The notes: a model not told the origin generated them from the sequence alone. DNA of 64,000 bases from Burkholderia sp. IMCC1007 (GCF_027257875.1 NZ_JAPVQY010000028.1:29898-93897), one strand, 5' to 3'; shown: positions 18,811 through 28,500, counted from the stretch's first letter. Numbers and translations: made by a program.

Positions 18811-18848
18811 GTTAAAAGACAGGCTTTGGATTTCCGCACCCCGCCTCC

Positions 18849-19682
18849 ATGCTTTCGAAACTGACCCGCTGGTTCGATGATCGCCGCCGCGACCGCGCGC
18901 TGCGCAGCCATCCGATTCCTGATGCGCTGTGGCAGCAAACCGTCGAGCGGCTGCCGTTCCTCGCCGCGCTGCCGCCGGGCGACATCGGCCGGCTGCGCGA
19001 GCTGACGAGCCTGTTCATCGCGAAGAAGTCGTTTTCGACCGCGCACGGGCTCGAGCTCACCGATGCGATGATCGTCGCGATCGCCGCGCAGGCCTGCCTG
19101 CCGGTGCTGAACCTCGATTTGTCGCTGTACGACGGCTGGGTCGGCGTCGTCGTGTATCCGGGCGAATTCTTGATCCGCAAGACCGTGCAGGACGAGGACG
19201 GCGTCGTGCATGAAGTCGAGCAGGATGCCAGCGGCGAGGCCTGGGAAGGCGGCCCCGTGATCCTGTCGTGGGAAGACGCGCAGATGACGGACGGCCGCGA
19301 CGCGTACAACGTCGTGATCCACGAGTTCGCGCACAAGATCGACATGGTGAACGGCGCAGCCGACGGCTATCCGCCGCTCTTTCGCCGCTGGCACGCGCCG
19401 CACCTCGATTCGCAAGCCTGGGCCGACGTGTTCGAACACGCGTACGATCAGTTCTGCGCACGGGTCGACGCGGTGCCGGACCGCGCGTGGGCGCGCTTCG
19501 AGCGCGACTCGCTGATCGATCCCTATGCGGCCGACCATCCGTCGGAATTCTTCGCGGTATGCAGCGAAGCGCTGTTCGTGCGCCCGAAAGCGTTCGAGTC
19601 CGAATTTCCGGAGCTGTACCGGCTGCTCGCGCACTACTACCGGCAGGATCCGGCCGGCACCGGCGCGCTCGACGCACCCTGA
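18849..19682 (+). CDS. mtfA: MtfA-like zinc metallopeptidase (M90)
   Basis: A 277-residue cytoplasmic zincin similar to E. coli MtfA, which binds the Mlc (DgsA) repressor and has aminopeptidase activity. The zinc motif HEFAH is at residues 158-162 in NVVIHEFAHKIDM, and a conserved Glu (E233 in HPSEFFAVCSEALF) supplies the likely third ligand. The N-terminal region (residues 20-60) and the LNLDLSLYDGW block also fit. Burkholderia lacks an obvious PTS-glucose/Mlc context here, so the partner is unknown. Confidence 0.88.
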   Translation: MLSKLTRWFDDRRRDRALRSHPIPDALWQQTVERLPFLAALPPGDIGRLRELTSLFIAKKSFSTAHGLELTDAMIVAIAAQACLPVLNLDLSLYDGWVGVVVYPGEFLIRKTVQDEDGVVHEVEQDASGEAWEGGPVILSWEDAQMTDGRDAYNVVIHEFAHKIDMVNGAADGYPPLFRRWHAPHLDSQAWADVFEHAYDQFCARVDAVPDRAWARFERDSLIDPYAADHPSEFFAVCSEALFVRPKAFESEFPELYRLLAHYYRQDPAGTGALDAP

Positions 19683-19690
19683 AAATTATT

Positions 19691-19719
19691 CGTCAACCGT
19701 CTGATTTTCTGGCATAATC
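19691..19719 (+). promoter_or_regulatory. Sigma-70-type promoter of rpmE2
   Basis: TCGTCA (19691-19696) and CATAAT (19714-19719) with a 17-bp spacer, leaving a leader of about 115 nt before the L31 gene. Confidence 0.55.
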
Positions 19720-19839
19720 GCCGTTTTTCGACCTTAGGCAAGTGGCTCGCGCCGGGCTTGACGTCCGCTGATTTGCGCAAATTGCGCGATCCGGCACGGC
19801 AAGCGGCGGGTTGGCTACCGCTCTCACCAAGGAAAGACC

Positions 19840-20106
19840 ATGAAAGAAGGCATCCACCCGAATTACCGCGAAGTCGTCTTCCAAGACATGTCGAACGGCT
19901 TCAAGTTCATCACGCGCTCGACGATCCAGACGCGTGAAACCATCGAGCACGAAGGCAAGACCTACCCGCTCGCCAAGATCGAAGTGTCGTCGGAATCGCA
20001 CTCGTTCTACACGGGTCAGCAAAAGATCATGGACACGGCAGGCCGTGTCGAGAAGTTCAAGAACAAGTTCGGCGCACGCGCCAACGGCAAGGCTGCAGCG
20101 AAGTAA
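19840..20106 (+). CDS. rpmE2: 50S ribosomal protein L31 type B
   Basis: An 88-residue L31 paralogue. It opens [20 protein letters not shown] and lacks the CxxC zinc cysteines of type A L31, so it is the zinc-independent C- form. The AAGGAAAG ribosome binding site is strong. The C-terminus is Lys-rich. Monocistronic, with its own promoter and terminator. Confidence 0.96.
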   Translation: MKEGIHPNYREVVFQDMSNGFKFITRSTIQTRETIEHEGKTYPLAKIEVSSESHSFYTGQQKIMDTAGRVEKFKNKFGARANGKAAAK

Positions 20107-20148
20107 GCTTTGCACCGATCCGGCGGCGGCAACGCACCGGTTCCGCAC

Positions 20149-20176
20149 GAAAGGGCAGCCCAGGCTGCCCTTTTTT
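20149..20176 (+). terminator. Rho-independent terminator after rpmE2
   Basis: AAGGGCAGCC / GGCTGCCCTT inverted repeat with a short loop running into six T. Confidence 0.9.
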
Positions 20177-20324
20177 GTCTCCGCTCGCCGGAAAGCCGTC
20201 TGTCGGCACCGGGGCAATCGTCTGACGCGCACCGTCCGGCGCGTCTACAATGCCGGATGCTCGAAATCGGCGCGCCCGCGCACGGTTGCGCCGGCCGCCC
20301 GCTCATAACAAATCGCTCATCTGC

Positions 20325-22082
20325 ATGAAGCCTGTCGTTCGTCTGACCGCCTCCGCCACGCGCGCGCTGCCGCGCTGGCTGCTGCTCACGCTGTGCCTCG
20401 TCTACGCGGCGTTCGGCCTGTTCGGCCGCGACCCGTGGAAAAACGAGGACGCGGCGGGCTTCGGCGTGATGTGGACGATGGCCACCGGCCAGTGGCACGA
20501 CTGGCTGCTGCCGAATCTCGTCGGCAAGTTCATTACGACGGACGGCCCGCTCGGCTACTGGCTCGGTGCGCTGTCGATCCGCGCGCTCGCGCCGTGGGTC
20601 GACGCGAGCAACGCATCGCGCGTCGACACGGGCGTGCTGTTCTGCATCGCGTGCGCGTTCGTCTGGTACGCCGCCTACCTGCTCGGCCGGCGCGCCGAAG
20701 TCCAGCCGTTCAAGTACGCATTCGGCGGCGAGCCCGAGCCGCGCGACTACGGCCGCACGCTCGCCGACGGCGCGCTGCTGATTCTCGTCGCCTGCTTCGG
20801 ACTCGCGGAACGCGGCCACGAGACGACGCCGCAGCTTGCGCAGTTCGCGTGGATCGCGATGCTCGTGTACGGGATCGTGCGCGGCATCGACAAGCCGATG
20901 CAGGGCGCGCTGTGGTGGGGCGTCGCGATCGGCCTCGTCGCGCTGTCCGGCAACCCCGTGCTGGTCGTCGCGCTGCTCGCCGGCACGGCCGCGCTGTGGC
21001 TCGTCACGCCGGAGATGCGCAATCTGCGCCTGCCGCTGATCGGCGTGCCGGTCGCGGCCGCGATCTTCGCGCTGTGGCCGCTCGCCGCGCTCCACGCGGC
21101 TCCCGACGACGCCGCATGGTTCTTCAACCAGTGGATCCACGGCAGCCTGATGCGCTTCTCGGGCCCGCCGACCGCGGTACTCGGCTATGCGGCGAAGAAC
21201 CTGCCGCTCTTCACGTGGCCCGCGTGGCCGCTTGCGATCTGGGCGTGGTGGAGCTGGGCCGGCATGCGCCGGCGCGCGCACATCGCGATTCCGCTGTCGG
21301 TCGTGGTGCCACTCGTCGCGCTCGTGATCCTGCAGAGCCAGCAGTCGAACCGCATGTACATGCTGCTGCTGCCGCCGCTCGCGGTGGTCGCGACCTTCGC
21401 GCTGCCGACCCTCAAGCGCGGCGCGATCAACGCGATCGACTGGTTCGCGGTGCTGAGCTTCACGATCCTCGGCACCTTCGTGTGGCTGGTGTGGCTCGCA
21501 TCGCTCACCGGCTTCCCGCACCCGCTCGCGCGCAACCTCGCGCGCCTCGTGCCGGGTTACGAGCCGCACTTCAAGATCCTGTCGTTCGTCTGCGCGGTGA
21601 TCGTCACCGTGTGCTGGGTCCTGCTCGCGCGCTGGCGCATCTCGCGCCAGCCGAAGGTGCTGTGGCGCAGCGTCGTGCTGTCGGGCGCGGGCACCACGCT
21701 GATGTGGGTGTTGCTGATGACGCTGTGGCTGCCGATCGTCAACTACGGCCGGACCTACAGCGACGTCGCGCAACAGATCGCATCGCATCTGCCGAAGGAC
21801 TACGAGTGCATCGCGCCCGTGCGGCTCGGCGATGCGCAGATCGCGACCTTCGCGTACTTCGGCGACATGCACTTCGAATTCTCGGGCGACTGCGACGTGA
21901 TCCTGCGCCAGGACCGCTCGGACTTCGGCGAACCGAGCGCGATGTCGGAATACGTGTGGCGTCTCGTGTGGGAAGGCCGCCGCGTCGCCGACCGCGACGA
22001 GCGCTTCCGCCTGTACGAGCGGATCGAACGGCCGAAGGCGCCGATCAAGCGGCGCGGCGCGCGCCATCGGGTGGTCGATTGA
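20325..22082 (+). CDS. GT-C fold (ArnT/PMT-like) membrane glycosyltransferase
   Basis: A 585-residue polytopic protein with about 12 hydrophobic segments and a soluble C-terminal domain (residues about 480-585). The first periplasmic loop has the acidic motif DPWKNEDAAG expected of polyprenyl-phosphate-sugar-dependent PMT/ArnT transferases, followed by DGPLGYWLGAL. It differs from the ArnT encoded at 45836 and is not linked to arn genes. It should transfer a lipid-linked sugar to a periplasmic acceptor; both are unknown. The next gene begins 3 bp after its stop. Confidence 0.8.
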   Translation: MKPVVRLTASATRALPRWLLLTLCLVYAAFGLFGRDPWKNEDAAGFGVMWTMATGQWHDWLLPNLVGKFITTDGPLGYWLGALSIRALAPWVDASNASRVDTGVLFCIACAFVWYAAYLLGRRAEVQPFKYAFGGEPEPRDYGRTLADGALLILVACFGLAERGHETTPQLAQFAWIAMLVYGIVRGIDKPMQGALWWGVAIGLVALSGNPVLVVALLAGTAALWLVTPEMRNLRLPLIGVPVAAAIFALWPLAALHAAPDDAAWFFNQWIHGSLMRFSGPPTAVLGYAAKNLPLFTWPAWPLAIWAWWSWAGMRRRAHIAIPLSVVVPLVALVILQSQQSNRMYMLLLPPLAVVATFALPTLKRGAINAIDWFAVLSFTILGTFVWLVWLASLTGFPHPLARNLARLVPGYEPHFKILSFVCAVIVTVCWVLLARWRISRQPKVLWRSVVLSGAGTTLMWVLLMTLWLPIVNYGRTYSDVAQQIASHLPKDYECIAPVRLGDAQIATFAYFGDMHFEFSGDCDVILRQDRSDFGEPSAMSEYVWRLVWEGRRVADRDERFRLYERIERPKAPIKRRGARHRVVD

Positions 22083-22084
22083 CG

Positions 22085-23440
22085 ATGTTCGCCGACATCC
22101 GCCGGATCGTCGGCCTCGCATGGCCGGTACTCGTCGGCCAGCTCGCGATCATCGCATTCGGCGTGATCGACACGGCCATGGTCGGCCGCTACTCGGCCAC
22201 CGACCTGGCCGCGCTCGGGCTCGGTTCGTCGATCTACGTGTCCGTCTACATCGGCATGACGGGCATCTTGTCCGCGCTGCAGCCGATCACCGGCCAACTG
22301 TACGGCGCGCGGCGCTATGCGGAGATCGGCGAGGAAGTGCGCCAGGCGCTGTGGCTCGCGCTGATGCTCGCAATGCCCGGCTTCCTCCTGCTGCATTTTC
22401 CCGAACCGTTGCTGCGTATCGCGCATGCGCCGCCCGCGCTGCACGACCGCACCGTCGATTACCTGCGCATCCTGTCGTACGGCCTGCCGGCGAGCCTCGT
22501 ATTCCGGATCTACAACGCGCTGACCAACGCGGCCGGCAAGCCGCGCCTCGCGATGATCCTGCAGATCGGCGCGCTGCTGCTCAAGTTTCCGCTGAACGTG
22601 TGGTTCATCTTCGGCGGCTACGGCGTGCCGGCGCTCGGCGGCCCCGGCTGCGGGCTCGCGAGCACGCTGATCAACTGGGCGCTCGCGCTGATCGGCTTCA
22701 CGCTGCTCGCGAAGCTCGACGTATTCGCGCCGCTGTCGATCTTCTCGCGCTTCTGCTGGCCCGTGTGGATGCGCCAGAAGGCGATCCTGAAGCTCGGGGT
22801 GCCGATGGGCCTGTCGTACCTGATCGAAGTCACGTCGTACACCTGCATGGCGCTCTTCATCGCACAGTTCGGCACGACCACGCTTGCCGGCCACCAGATC
22901 GCCGGCAACATCGGCGCGGTGCTGTACATGACGCCGCTGTCGATCGGCGTGGCGGCGTCGACGCTCGTCGCGCGCGCGCTCGGCGCGGGCCGCCCCGACG
23001 AGGCACGGCTGCTCGGACGCCACAGCGTGATGCTCGCGTGCGGGATCGCCGCCGCCTACGGCGTGCTCGTGTTCACGCTGCGGCCACTGATCGTCAGCGG
23101 CTACACGCCGAATCCGGCCGTCGCAGCCGCCGCGCTGCCGCTCGTCGCGATCGTCACCTGCTACCACTTCTTCGACGCGCTGCAGATCACGTCCGCGTTC
23201 GTGCTGCGCGCGTACAAGGTCGCGGTCGTGCCGACCGTGATCTACGCGGTCGCGCTGTGGGGCGTCGGGCTCGGCGGCGGCTACGTGATCGGCTTCGACG
23301 TCGGCGGCATCGCACCCGCATGGCTGACGGGCGCGCGGGGCTTCTGGTTCGCCAACACGATCAGCCTGATGCTGGCGGGCGCGGGGCTCGCGCTGTACCT
23401 GCGCCGCGTAAGCGGCGCCCACCTGCCCGTGCGCGCGTGA
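22085..23440 (+). CDS. MATE family efflux transporter
   Basis: A 451-residue 12-helix NorM-like sodium or proton antiporter. It opens MFADIRRIVGLAWPVLVGQL with the MATE-typical GVIDTAMVGRYSATDLAALGLG, and has an internal repeat starting LKLGVPMGLSYLIEV. It starts 3 bp after the glycosyltransferase stop, so the two are probably one transcript, perhaps linked by export of a sugar-lipid or drug. The start is fixed by the family N-terminus. The same frame is open far upstream across the glycosyltransferase gene; this is an antisense-like shadow, not a fusion. Confidence 0.92.
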   Translation: MFADIRRIVGLAWPVLVGQLAIIAFGVIDTAMVGRYSATDLAALGLGSSIYVSVYIGMTGILSALQPITGQLYGARRYAEIGEEVRQALWLALMLAMPGFLLLHFPEPLLRIAHAPPALHDRTVDYLRILSYGLPASLVFRIYNALTNAAGKPRLAMILQIGALLLKFPLNVWFIFGGYGVPALGGPGCGLASTLINWALALIGFTLLAKLDVFAPLSIFSRFCWPVWMRQKAILKLGVPMGLSYLIEVTSYTCMALFIAQFGTTTLAGHQIAGNIGAVLYMTPLSIGVAASTLVARALGAGRPDEARLLGRHSVMLACGIAAAYGVLVFTLRPLIVSGYTPNPAVAAAALPLVAIVTCYHFFDALQITSAFVLRAYKVAVVPTVIYAVALWGVGLGGGYVIGFDVGGIAPAWLTGARGFWFANTISLMLAGAGLALYLRRVSGAHLPVRA

Positions 23441-23453
23441 CGCGCGGCCGAGC

Positions 23454-24419
23454 CTACGCGTCCTCCAGCACGTCGGCCGCGTGATACGACGAGCGCACGA
23501 GCGGGCCCGCCACCACTTCCCTGAAACCGAGCGCAAGCCCCTCGGAGCGCCACGCTGCGAACGCGTCCGGACTCACGTAGCGCCGCACCGGCAAATGGTG
23601 CGCGGACGGGGCGAGGTACTGGCCGAGCGTGAGCACGTCGACCTCGTGCGCACGCAGCTCGCGCAGCGTGTCCCGCACTTCGTCGTCGCGCTCGCCGAGC
23701 CCGAGCATCAATCCCGATTTCGTCACGAGCGTCGGCCGCGCGGCCTTCGCCTGCGCAAGCAGTTCGAGCGAGCCGCGATAGTCGGCGCCCGGCCGCGCCG
23801 CCCGATATAGCGACGGCACCGTCTCGATGTTGTGATTGAACACGTCCGGCCACGCCGCCGACAACGCGTCGAGCGCACGCGCGACGCGGCCGCGGAAGTC
23901 GGGCGTCAGCACCTCGACGCCGATACCCGGCACGCTCGCGCGCACCGCCGCGATGCACGCGGCGAAATGCGCGGCACCGCCGTCGCGCAGGTCGTCGCGA
24001 TCGACCGACGTGATCACGACATAGCGCAGCCCGAGCGCCGCGACCGCGTCGGCGAGCCGCGCGGGCTCGTCCGGGTCGAGCGGCTCGGGACGGCCGTGCG
24101 CGACGTCGCAGAACGGGCAGCGCCGCGTACACAGGCCGCCCATGATCATGAAGGTCGCCGTGCGCTGCGCGAAGCATTCGCCGATGTTCGGGCACATCGC
24201 CTCCTCGCAGACGGAATGCAGCCGGTGATCGCGCAGCACGGCCGCCATGTCGGCGACCGCCCCGCTCATCATCGGCCGCGCCCGCAGCCACGGCGGCTTC
24301 GGCAGCGCCGCGCCGGCCGCGGGCTCGACGCGCACCGGAATGCGCGCGAGCTTGTCGCGGCTCCGCGCGCCCGGCTGGCCGAGCGCGGTGAAGCTGGGTC
24401 GTTCGAGCGCGGCGGCCAT
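23454..24419 (-). CDS. lipA: Lipoyl synthase paralogue of the acetoin cluster
   Basis: Radical-SAM enzyme that inserts sulfur into octanoylated lipoyl domains. It is 321 residues. Both [4Fe-4S] sites are intact: the auxiliary cluster cysteines C71, C76 and C82 ([12 protein letters not shown]) and the radical-SAM cysteines C97, C101 and C104 (CTRRCPFC); the C-terminal RSSYHA motif supplies the serine ligand. It begins just after acoC ends, as last gene of the aco operon, so it probably serves the AcoC lipoyl domain. Bacteria normally also keep a housekeeping lipA next to lipB elsewhere. Confidence 0.93.
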   Translation of the reverse strand: MAAALERPSFTALGQPGARSRDKLARIPVRVEPAAGAALPKPPWLRARPMMSGAVADMAAVLRDHRLHSVCEEAMCPNIGECFAQRTATFMIMGGLCTRRCPFCDVAHGRPEPLDPDEPARLADAVAALGLRYVVITSVDRDDLRDGGAAHFAACIAAVRASVPGIGVEVLTPDFRGRVARALDALSAAWPDVFNHNIETVPSLYRAARPGADYRGSLELLAQAKAARPTLVTKSGLMLGLGERDDEVRDTLRELRAHEVDVLTLGQYLAPSAHHLPVRRYVSPDAFAAWRSEGLALGFREVVAGPLVRSSYHAADVLEDA

Positions 24420-24421
24420 CG

Positions 24422-25537
24422 TCAGTCTCCGAGGAAGGCGACGATCAGGCGGTTCACGTCGGCAGCCGCCTCCATCTGCACCATGTGACCGCTGCCAGCG
24501 ATCACCTCGGCACGCACGCCGTCCGGCAAGCCCTGCGCGTGCTGCGCGGGAATCACCTGGTCGCGCTCGCCCCAGATCACGAGCGTGCGCGGCGCAAGCG
24601 ACGCGAGCCGGTCGCGGAACACGCGGCGCTGCGCGGCGCCGTCGAACGCAGCGTTCGCGATCTTCTCGAGCGCCGCCTGCACGCCTTCGAGCCGCTTGTA
24701 CTTGACGAGATCCTCGACCAGTTGCCGCGTGACGAGCGCGTTGTCCGCGAACAGCGCGCCGAGGTGCGGCTTCAGCGTGTTGCGGCTGTTGCCGGCGACG
24801 AAGCCGTCGATGTAGCCGCGGTTGATCTCGGTGCCGAGCCCGGCGCTCGCGATCAGCGTCAGCGATGCGACGCATTGCGGCGCGCGCTCGGCCACCGTCA
24901 TCGCGACCGCACCGCCCATCGAATGGCCGATCAGGTGCACGCGCTCGATGTGCTGCGCATCGAGCAGCGCGAGCACCGCGTCGGCCAGCTCGTCGAGGCT
25001 GCCGGTCTCGACCGCCTTGCCCGATTCGCCGTGGCCGGGCAAGTCGAGCGCCCATACGGGCCGATGCGCGGCGAGCTCTGCGTGGTTGAACAGCCAGTTG
25101 TTCAGGTCGCCGCCGAAGCCGTGGATCAGCACGGCCGGCGTGCCCGAACCGTCGCCCAGCTTCAGGAAGCGGATCGTGCGCCCGCCGATCTGCGCCTTCT
25201 CGGGCTGCGGGCCGGCCGCGTCGTCGGAAGCCGCGCTCGGCACGAAGTCGCGCTGGAATTCGGCAATCGCCGCATCGATGTCGGCGTCGCTCGCGTCGGC
25301 CGCGGCGACCACGCCGAGCAGCGCACCGACCGGCAGCGTCTCGCCCTCCTGCGCGACCTGCCGGCGCAGCGTGCCGTCGAACGCGCATTCGACGCCCGAC
25401 GAGATCTTGTCGGTCTCGACGTCGAGCACCTCGTCGCCCTTCGTCACGCGCTCGCCGATCGCCTTCAGCCAGCCGTTGACCTGCCCCTGCTCCATCGACA
25501 GCCCCCACTTGGGCATCGTGATCATGTGAATCGACAT
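24422..25537 (-). CDS. acoC: Acetoin dehydrogenase E2 (lipoyl domain fused to alpha/beta hydrolase)
   Basis: Dihydrolipoamide acetyltransferase component of acetoin cleavage. It is 371 residues. An N-terminal lipoyl domain carries the lipoylated lysine K44 in [10 protein letters not shown]. After a linker (residues about 80-115) comes an alpha/beta-hydrolase domain with an intact triad S206 (GHSMGG), D326 (WGERDQVIP) and H351 (GSGHMVQ), in place of the usual E3-binding and CAT acyltransferase domains. The ATG at 25537 is preceded by GAGGAG. Between acoB and lipA in one operon. Confidence 0.94.
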   Translation of the reverse strand: MSIHMITMPKWGLSMEQGQVNGWLKAIGERVTKGDEVLDVETDKISSGVECAFDGTLRRQVAQEGETLPVGALLGVVAAADASDADIDAAIAEFQRDFVPSAASDDAAGPQPEKAQIGGRTIRFLKLGDGSGTPAVLIHGFGGDLNNWLFNHAELAAHRPVWALDLPGHGESGKAVETGSLDELADAVLALLDAQHIERVHLIGHSMGGAVAMTVAERAPQCVASLTLIASAGLGTEINRGYIDGFVAGNSRNTLKPHLGALFADNALVTRQLVEDLVKYKRLEGVQAALEKIANAAFDGAAQRRVFRDRLASLAPRTLVIWGERDQVIPAQHAQGLPDGVRAEVIAGSGHMVQMEAAADVNRLIVAFLGD

Positions 25538-25541
25538 CGTG

Positions 25542-26546
25542 TCAGCTCCTCGTCTTGAGTACCGCCTGCGCGATCGCATCGGCGGACGGGATGTACAGGT
25601 CTTCCAGCACGCCGGCGAACGGCGTGGGCGTATGCGGCGCGGTCACGAGCTCGATCGGCGCCTTCAGCGAACGGAATGCGCGCTGTGCGACGAGCGCGGC
25701 GATGTCGGTCGCGATCGAGCAGCGCGGGTTCGCTTCGTCGACGACCACCACGCGCCCGGTGCGCGCCGCGCTTTCGAGGATCGTTTCCTCGTCGAGCGGC
25801 GACGTCGTGCGCAGGTCGATCACGTCGCACTGGATGCCGTCCTTCGCGAGCTTCGCGGCCGCGTCGGTCGCGAGATGCACCATCCGGCCGTAGGTGACGA
25901 TGGTCGCGTCGTCGCCGTCGCGGACGATGTTCGCCTCGCCGAACGGAATCGCATAGGATTCCTCAGGCACTTCGCCTTCGCGGGTATAGAGCAGCTTGTG
26001 CTCGAGGAAAATCACGGGATCGTTGTCGCGAATCGCCTGGATCAGGAGCCCCTTCGCGTCATACGGCGTCGCCGGGCACACGACCTTCAGCCCCGGGATG
26101 TGCGTAAACAGCGACGTGAGCATCTGCGAGTGCTGCGCGGCCGCGCGCAGGCCGGCGCCGTACATCGCGCGGATCACGACCGGCGTCACGGCCTTGCCGC
26201 CGAACATGTAGCGGAATTTCGCGGCCTGGTTGAAGATCTGGTCGAAGCACACGCCCATGAAATCGATGAACATCAGTTCCGCGACGGGCCGCATCCCGCA
26301 CGCGGCGGCGCCGACCGCCGCGCCGATGTAGCCGCCCTCCGACAGCGGCGTATCGAGCACGCGGCCCGGAAACTTGTGGAACAGCCCCTTCGTCACGCCG
26401 AGCACGCCGCCCCATGCGTCGTCCTCGCCCGGCGCGCCCGCGCCGCCCGCATTGTCCTCGCCCATCACGATCACGCTGTCGTCGCGCGCCATTTCCTGCG
26501 CGAGCGCCTCGTTGATCGCCTGCGAATAAGTGATCTTCCTTGCCAT
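25542..26546 (-). CDS. acoB: Acetoin dehydrogenase E1 beta subunit
   Basis: Beta chain of the thiamine-diphosphate-dependent E1, 334 residues. It opens MARKITYSQAINEALAQEM and has the glutamate-containing VMGEDNAGG that activates ThDP, then the SEGGYIGAAVGAAACGMRPV segment of transketolase-like pyrimidine domains. AGGAGAC precedes the ATG. It partners AcoA from the gene immediately upstream and hands the acetyl group to AcoC. Confidence 0.95.
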   Translation of the reverse strand: MARKITYSQAINEALAQEMARDDSVIVMGEDNAGGAGAPGEDDAWGGVLGVTKGLFHKFPGRVLDTPLSEGGYIGAAVGAAACGMRPVAELMFIDFMGVCFDQIFNQAAKFRYMFGGKAVTPVVIRAMYGAGLRAAAQHSQMLTSLFTHIPGLKVVCPATPYDAKGLLIQAIRDNDPVIFLEHKLLYTREGEVPEESYAIPFGEANIVRDGDDATIVTYGRMVHLATDAAAKLAKDGIQCDVIDLRTTSPLDEETILESAARTGRVVVVDEANPRCSIATDIAALVAQRAFRSLKAPIELVTAPHTPTPFAGVLEDLYIPSADAIAQAVLKTRS

Positions 26547-26601
26547 GTCTGTCTCCTGGAATGTTCGGTTCGCCGTGCCGGCTTGCTGGGTCAGCCCGCG
26601 C

Positions 26602-27585
26602 TCACGGGTACGACACGTAGACGTCGGTCAGCAGGTCGGCCGCATCGGGCAGCGGCGCGGCCTTCGCCTGCGCGACCGCGTCGTCGATCAGCGCCTTCAC
26701 CTGCGCGTCGACCGCGCGCAGGTCGTCGGTCGTCAGCGCTTCGGCGCGCACGACGCGCGCTTCGAAATGCTTCAGGCAGTCCTTCTCGTCGCGCAGCTTC
26801 TGCACTTCGCCCGGCGCGCGGTAGGTTTGCGCATCGCCTTCGAAGTGGCCGAAATAGCGCGTGAACTTCACCTCGACGAGCGTCGGGCCGCCACCGTTGC
26901 GCGCGCGTGCGACCGCTTCGCCGAGCGCTTCGTGTACCGCGAAGAAGTCGAAACCGTCGACGATCACACCGGGCATTCCGAAGCCGTTCGCCCGATCGGC
27001 GATGTTGTCGGTCGCGACCGACCAGCTCGACGACGTCGCTTCCGCATAGCCGTTGTTTTCGGCGACGAAAATCGCGGGCAGCCGCCACACCGACGCGAGG
27101 TTCATCGATTCGAAGATCACGCCCTGGTTCGACGCGCCGTCGCCGAAGAAGCACACGCCGACGCCGCCCGTCTTCTTGTGCTTGGCCGCGAGCGCCGCAC
27201 CGCACACGAGCGGGCCGCCCGCGCCGACGATCCCGTTCGCGCCGAGCATCCCCATCGCGAGGTCGGCAATGTGCATCGAGCCGCCCTTGCCGTGACAGAC
27301 GCCCGTCTTCTTGCCGTAGATCTCGGCCATCATCCCGTGCACGTCGACGCCTTTCGCGATGCAATGGCCGTGGCCGCGGTGCGTGGTGGCGACGTAGTCG
27401 TCGAGGCCGAGGTGCAGCATCGTGCCGACCGCGGACGCCTCCTCGCCCGCGTACAGGTGAACGAAGCCGGGAATCTCGCCGGTCGCGAATTCCACGTGCA
27501 GACGCTCCTCGAATTCTCGGATCGTGCGCATCAGCCGGTAGGCGTCCAGCAGTGTGTCCCTGCTGAGCTGTGTCGAAGCGGTCAT
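26602..27585 (-). CDS. acoA: Acetoin dehydrogenase E1 alpha subunit
   Basis: ThDP-binding alpha chain of acetoin:DCPIP oxidoreductase, 327 residues. The ThDP motif GDGASNQGVIFESMNLA is present, along with the family N-terminus LLDAYRLMRTIREFEERLH and the RGHGHCIAKG block. Start placed at the ATG at 27585, preceded by AGGAGACACAC; the frame is open further upstream only as a shadow of the SDR gene. Cleaves acetoin to acetaldehyde and acetyl-CoA together with AcoB and AcoC. Confidence 0.95.
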   Translation of the reverse strand: MTASTQLSRDTLLDAYRLMRTIREFEERLHVEFATGEIPGFVHLYAGEEASAVGTMLHLGLDDYVATTHRGHGHCIAKGVDVHGMMAEIYGKKTGVCHGKGGSMHIADLAMGMLGANGIVGAGGPLVCGAALAAKHKKTGGVGVCFFGDGASNQGVIFESMNLASVWRLPAIFVAENNGYAEATSSSWSVATDNIADRANGFGMPGVIVDGFDFFAVHEALGEAVARARNGGGPTLVEVKFTRYFGHFEGDAQTYRAPGEVQKLRDEKDCLKHFEARVVRAEALTTDDLRAVDAQVKALIDDAVAQAKAAPLPDAADLLTDVYVSYP

Positions 27586-27662
27586 GTGTGTCTCCTGGGT
27601 AGGTCTGACTGCGAATGCCGCCGCGGCGACGCCCCGGCGACGGATTGCACGGCCTGCGGCCG

Positions 27663-28439
27663 TCAGTGGAACGTGAAGCCGCCGTCGACGTTCACGGCCT
27701 GGCCCGTCACGTTGTCCATCGTCGCGAAGAACAGCGCGAGCCGGCCCATGTCTTCCGGCGTCTGCGCGCGGCCTTGCGGAATCAGCGTCAACTGGTGCCG
27801 CTGCCACGACTCCTCGACCGATTCGCCGTCGGTCTTCCATTCGTCGGACAGCCGGTCCCACATGTAGGTACGCACGATGCCGGGGCAGATCGCGTTGACG
27901 GTCACGCCGTCGCGTGCGAGTTCCTTCGCCAGCGCGTTCGTGAAGCCGACCACCGCGAATTTCGATGCGCTGTAGTGGGCGAGATTCGGAAACCCTTCCT
28001 TGCCGGCGATCGATGCGACGTTGATGATCCGGCCGCTGCGCTGCGCCTTCAGATGCGGGAGCGCTGCGCGGCAACCGAGGAACGTGCCCTTCGCATTCAC
28101 GTCCATCACGAAATCCCAGTCGCGCTCGGTCAGTTCGGACACCGGATGAATGCTGATCACGCCCGCACAGTTCACGAGGATGTCGAGCCGGCCGAGGTCG
28201 GCGAGCGCCTGCGCGACCATCGCGTCGACCTGCGCGGCCTGCGTGACGTCGACCTTCGCGACCGCCGCGCGCCGGCCGAGCGCGCGCACCTCGCGGGCCG
28301 TCGCGTCGAGCGCGTCGTCGAGCAGATCCGCGAGCAGGATGTCGGCGCCGGCGCCCGCAAGCGTCAGCGCAATGCCGCGGCCGATGCCGCGCGCGCCGCC
28401 GGTGACGATGGCGACCTGTCCTTCGAGAATGGCTGTCAT
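27663..28439 (-). CDS. Short-chain dehydrogenase/reductase of the acetoin cluster
   Basis: A 258-residue classical SDR. Cofactor motif TGGARGIG at residues 13-20, NAG-type motif (NCAG) near 90, and the catalytic triad S143, Y156 and K160 (YSASK). Its place between acoX and acoA suggests it interconverts acetoin with butanediol or diacetyl, feeding the acetoin dehydrogenase; this is inference from context. The start was set at ATG 28439 because upstream codons overlap acoX and have no ribosome binding site. Confidence 0.88.
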   Translation of the reverse strand: MTAILEGQVAIVTGGARGIGRGIALTLAGAGADILLADLLDDALDATAREVRALGRRAAVAKVDVTQAAQVDAMVAQALADLGRLDILVNCAGVISIHPVSELTERDWDFVMDVNAKGTFLGCRAALPHLKAQRSGRIINVASIAGKEGFPNLAHYSASKFAVVGFTNALAKELARDGVTVNAICPGIVRTYMWDRLSDEWKTDGESVEESWQRHQLTLIPQGRAQTPEDMGRLALFFATMDNVTGQAVNVDGGFTFH

Positions 28440-28500
28440 GGCGATGTCTCCTTGTTGCTTGTTTGGAATGAAAGCGCTGCGTCGTCGAAAAAACGCGCGT

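Noticed and set aside
20393..22084. Open frame upstream of and in phase with the MATE gene, suggesting a 1015-residue fusion
   Set aside because: It overlaps the glycosyltransferase gene in another frame, is Arg/Ala/Pro-rich noise typical of high-GC shadows, and the MATE protein has a normal N-terminus at 22085.
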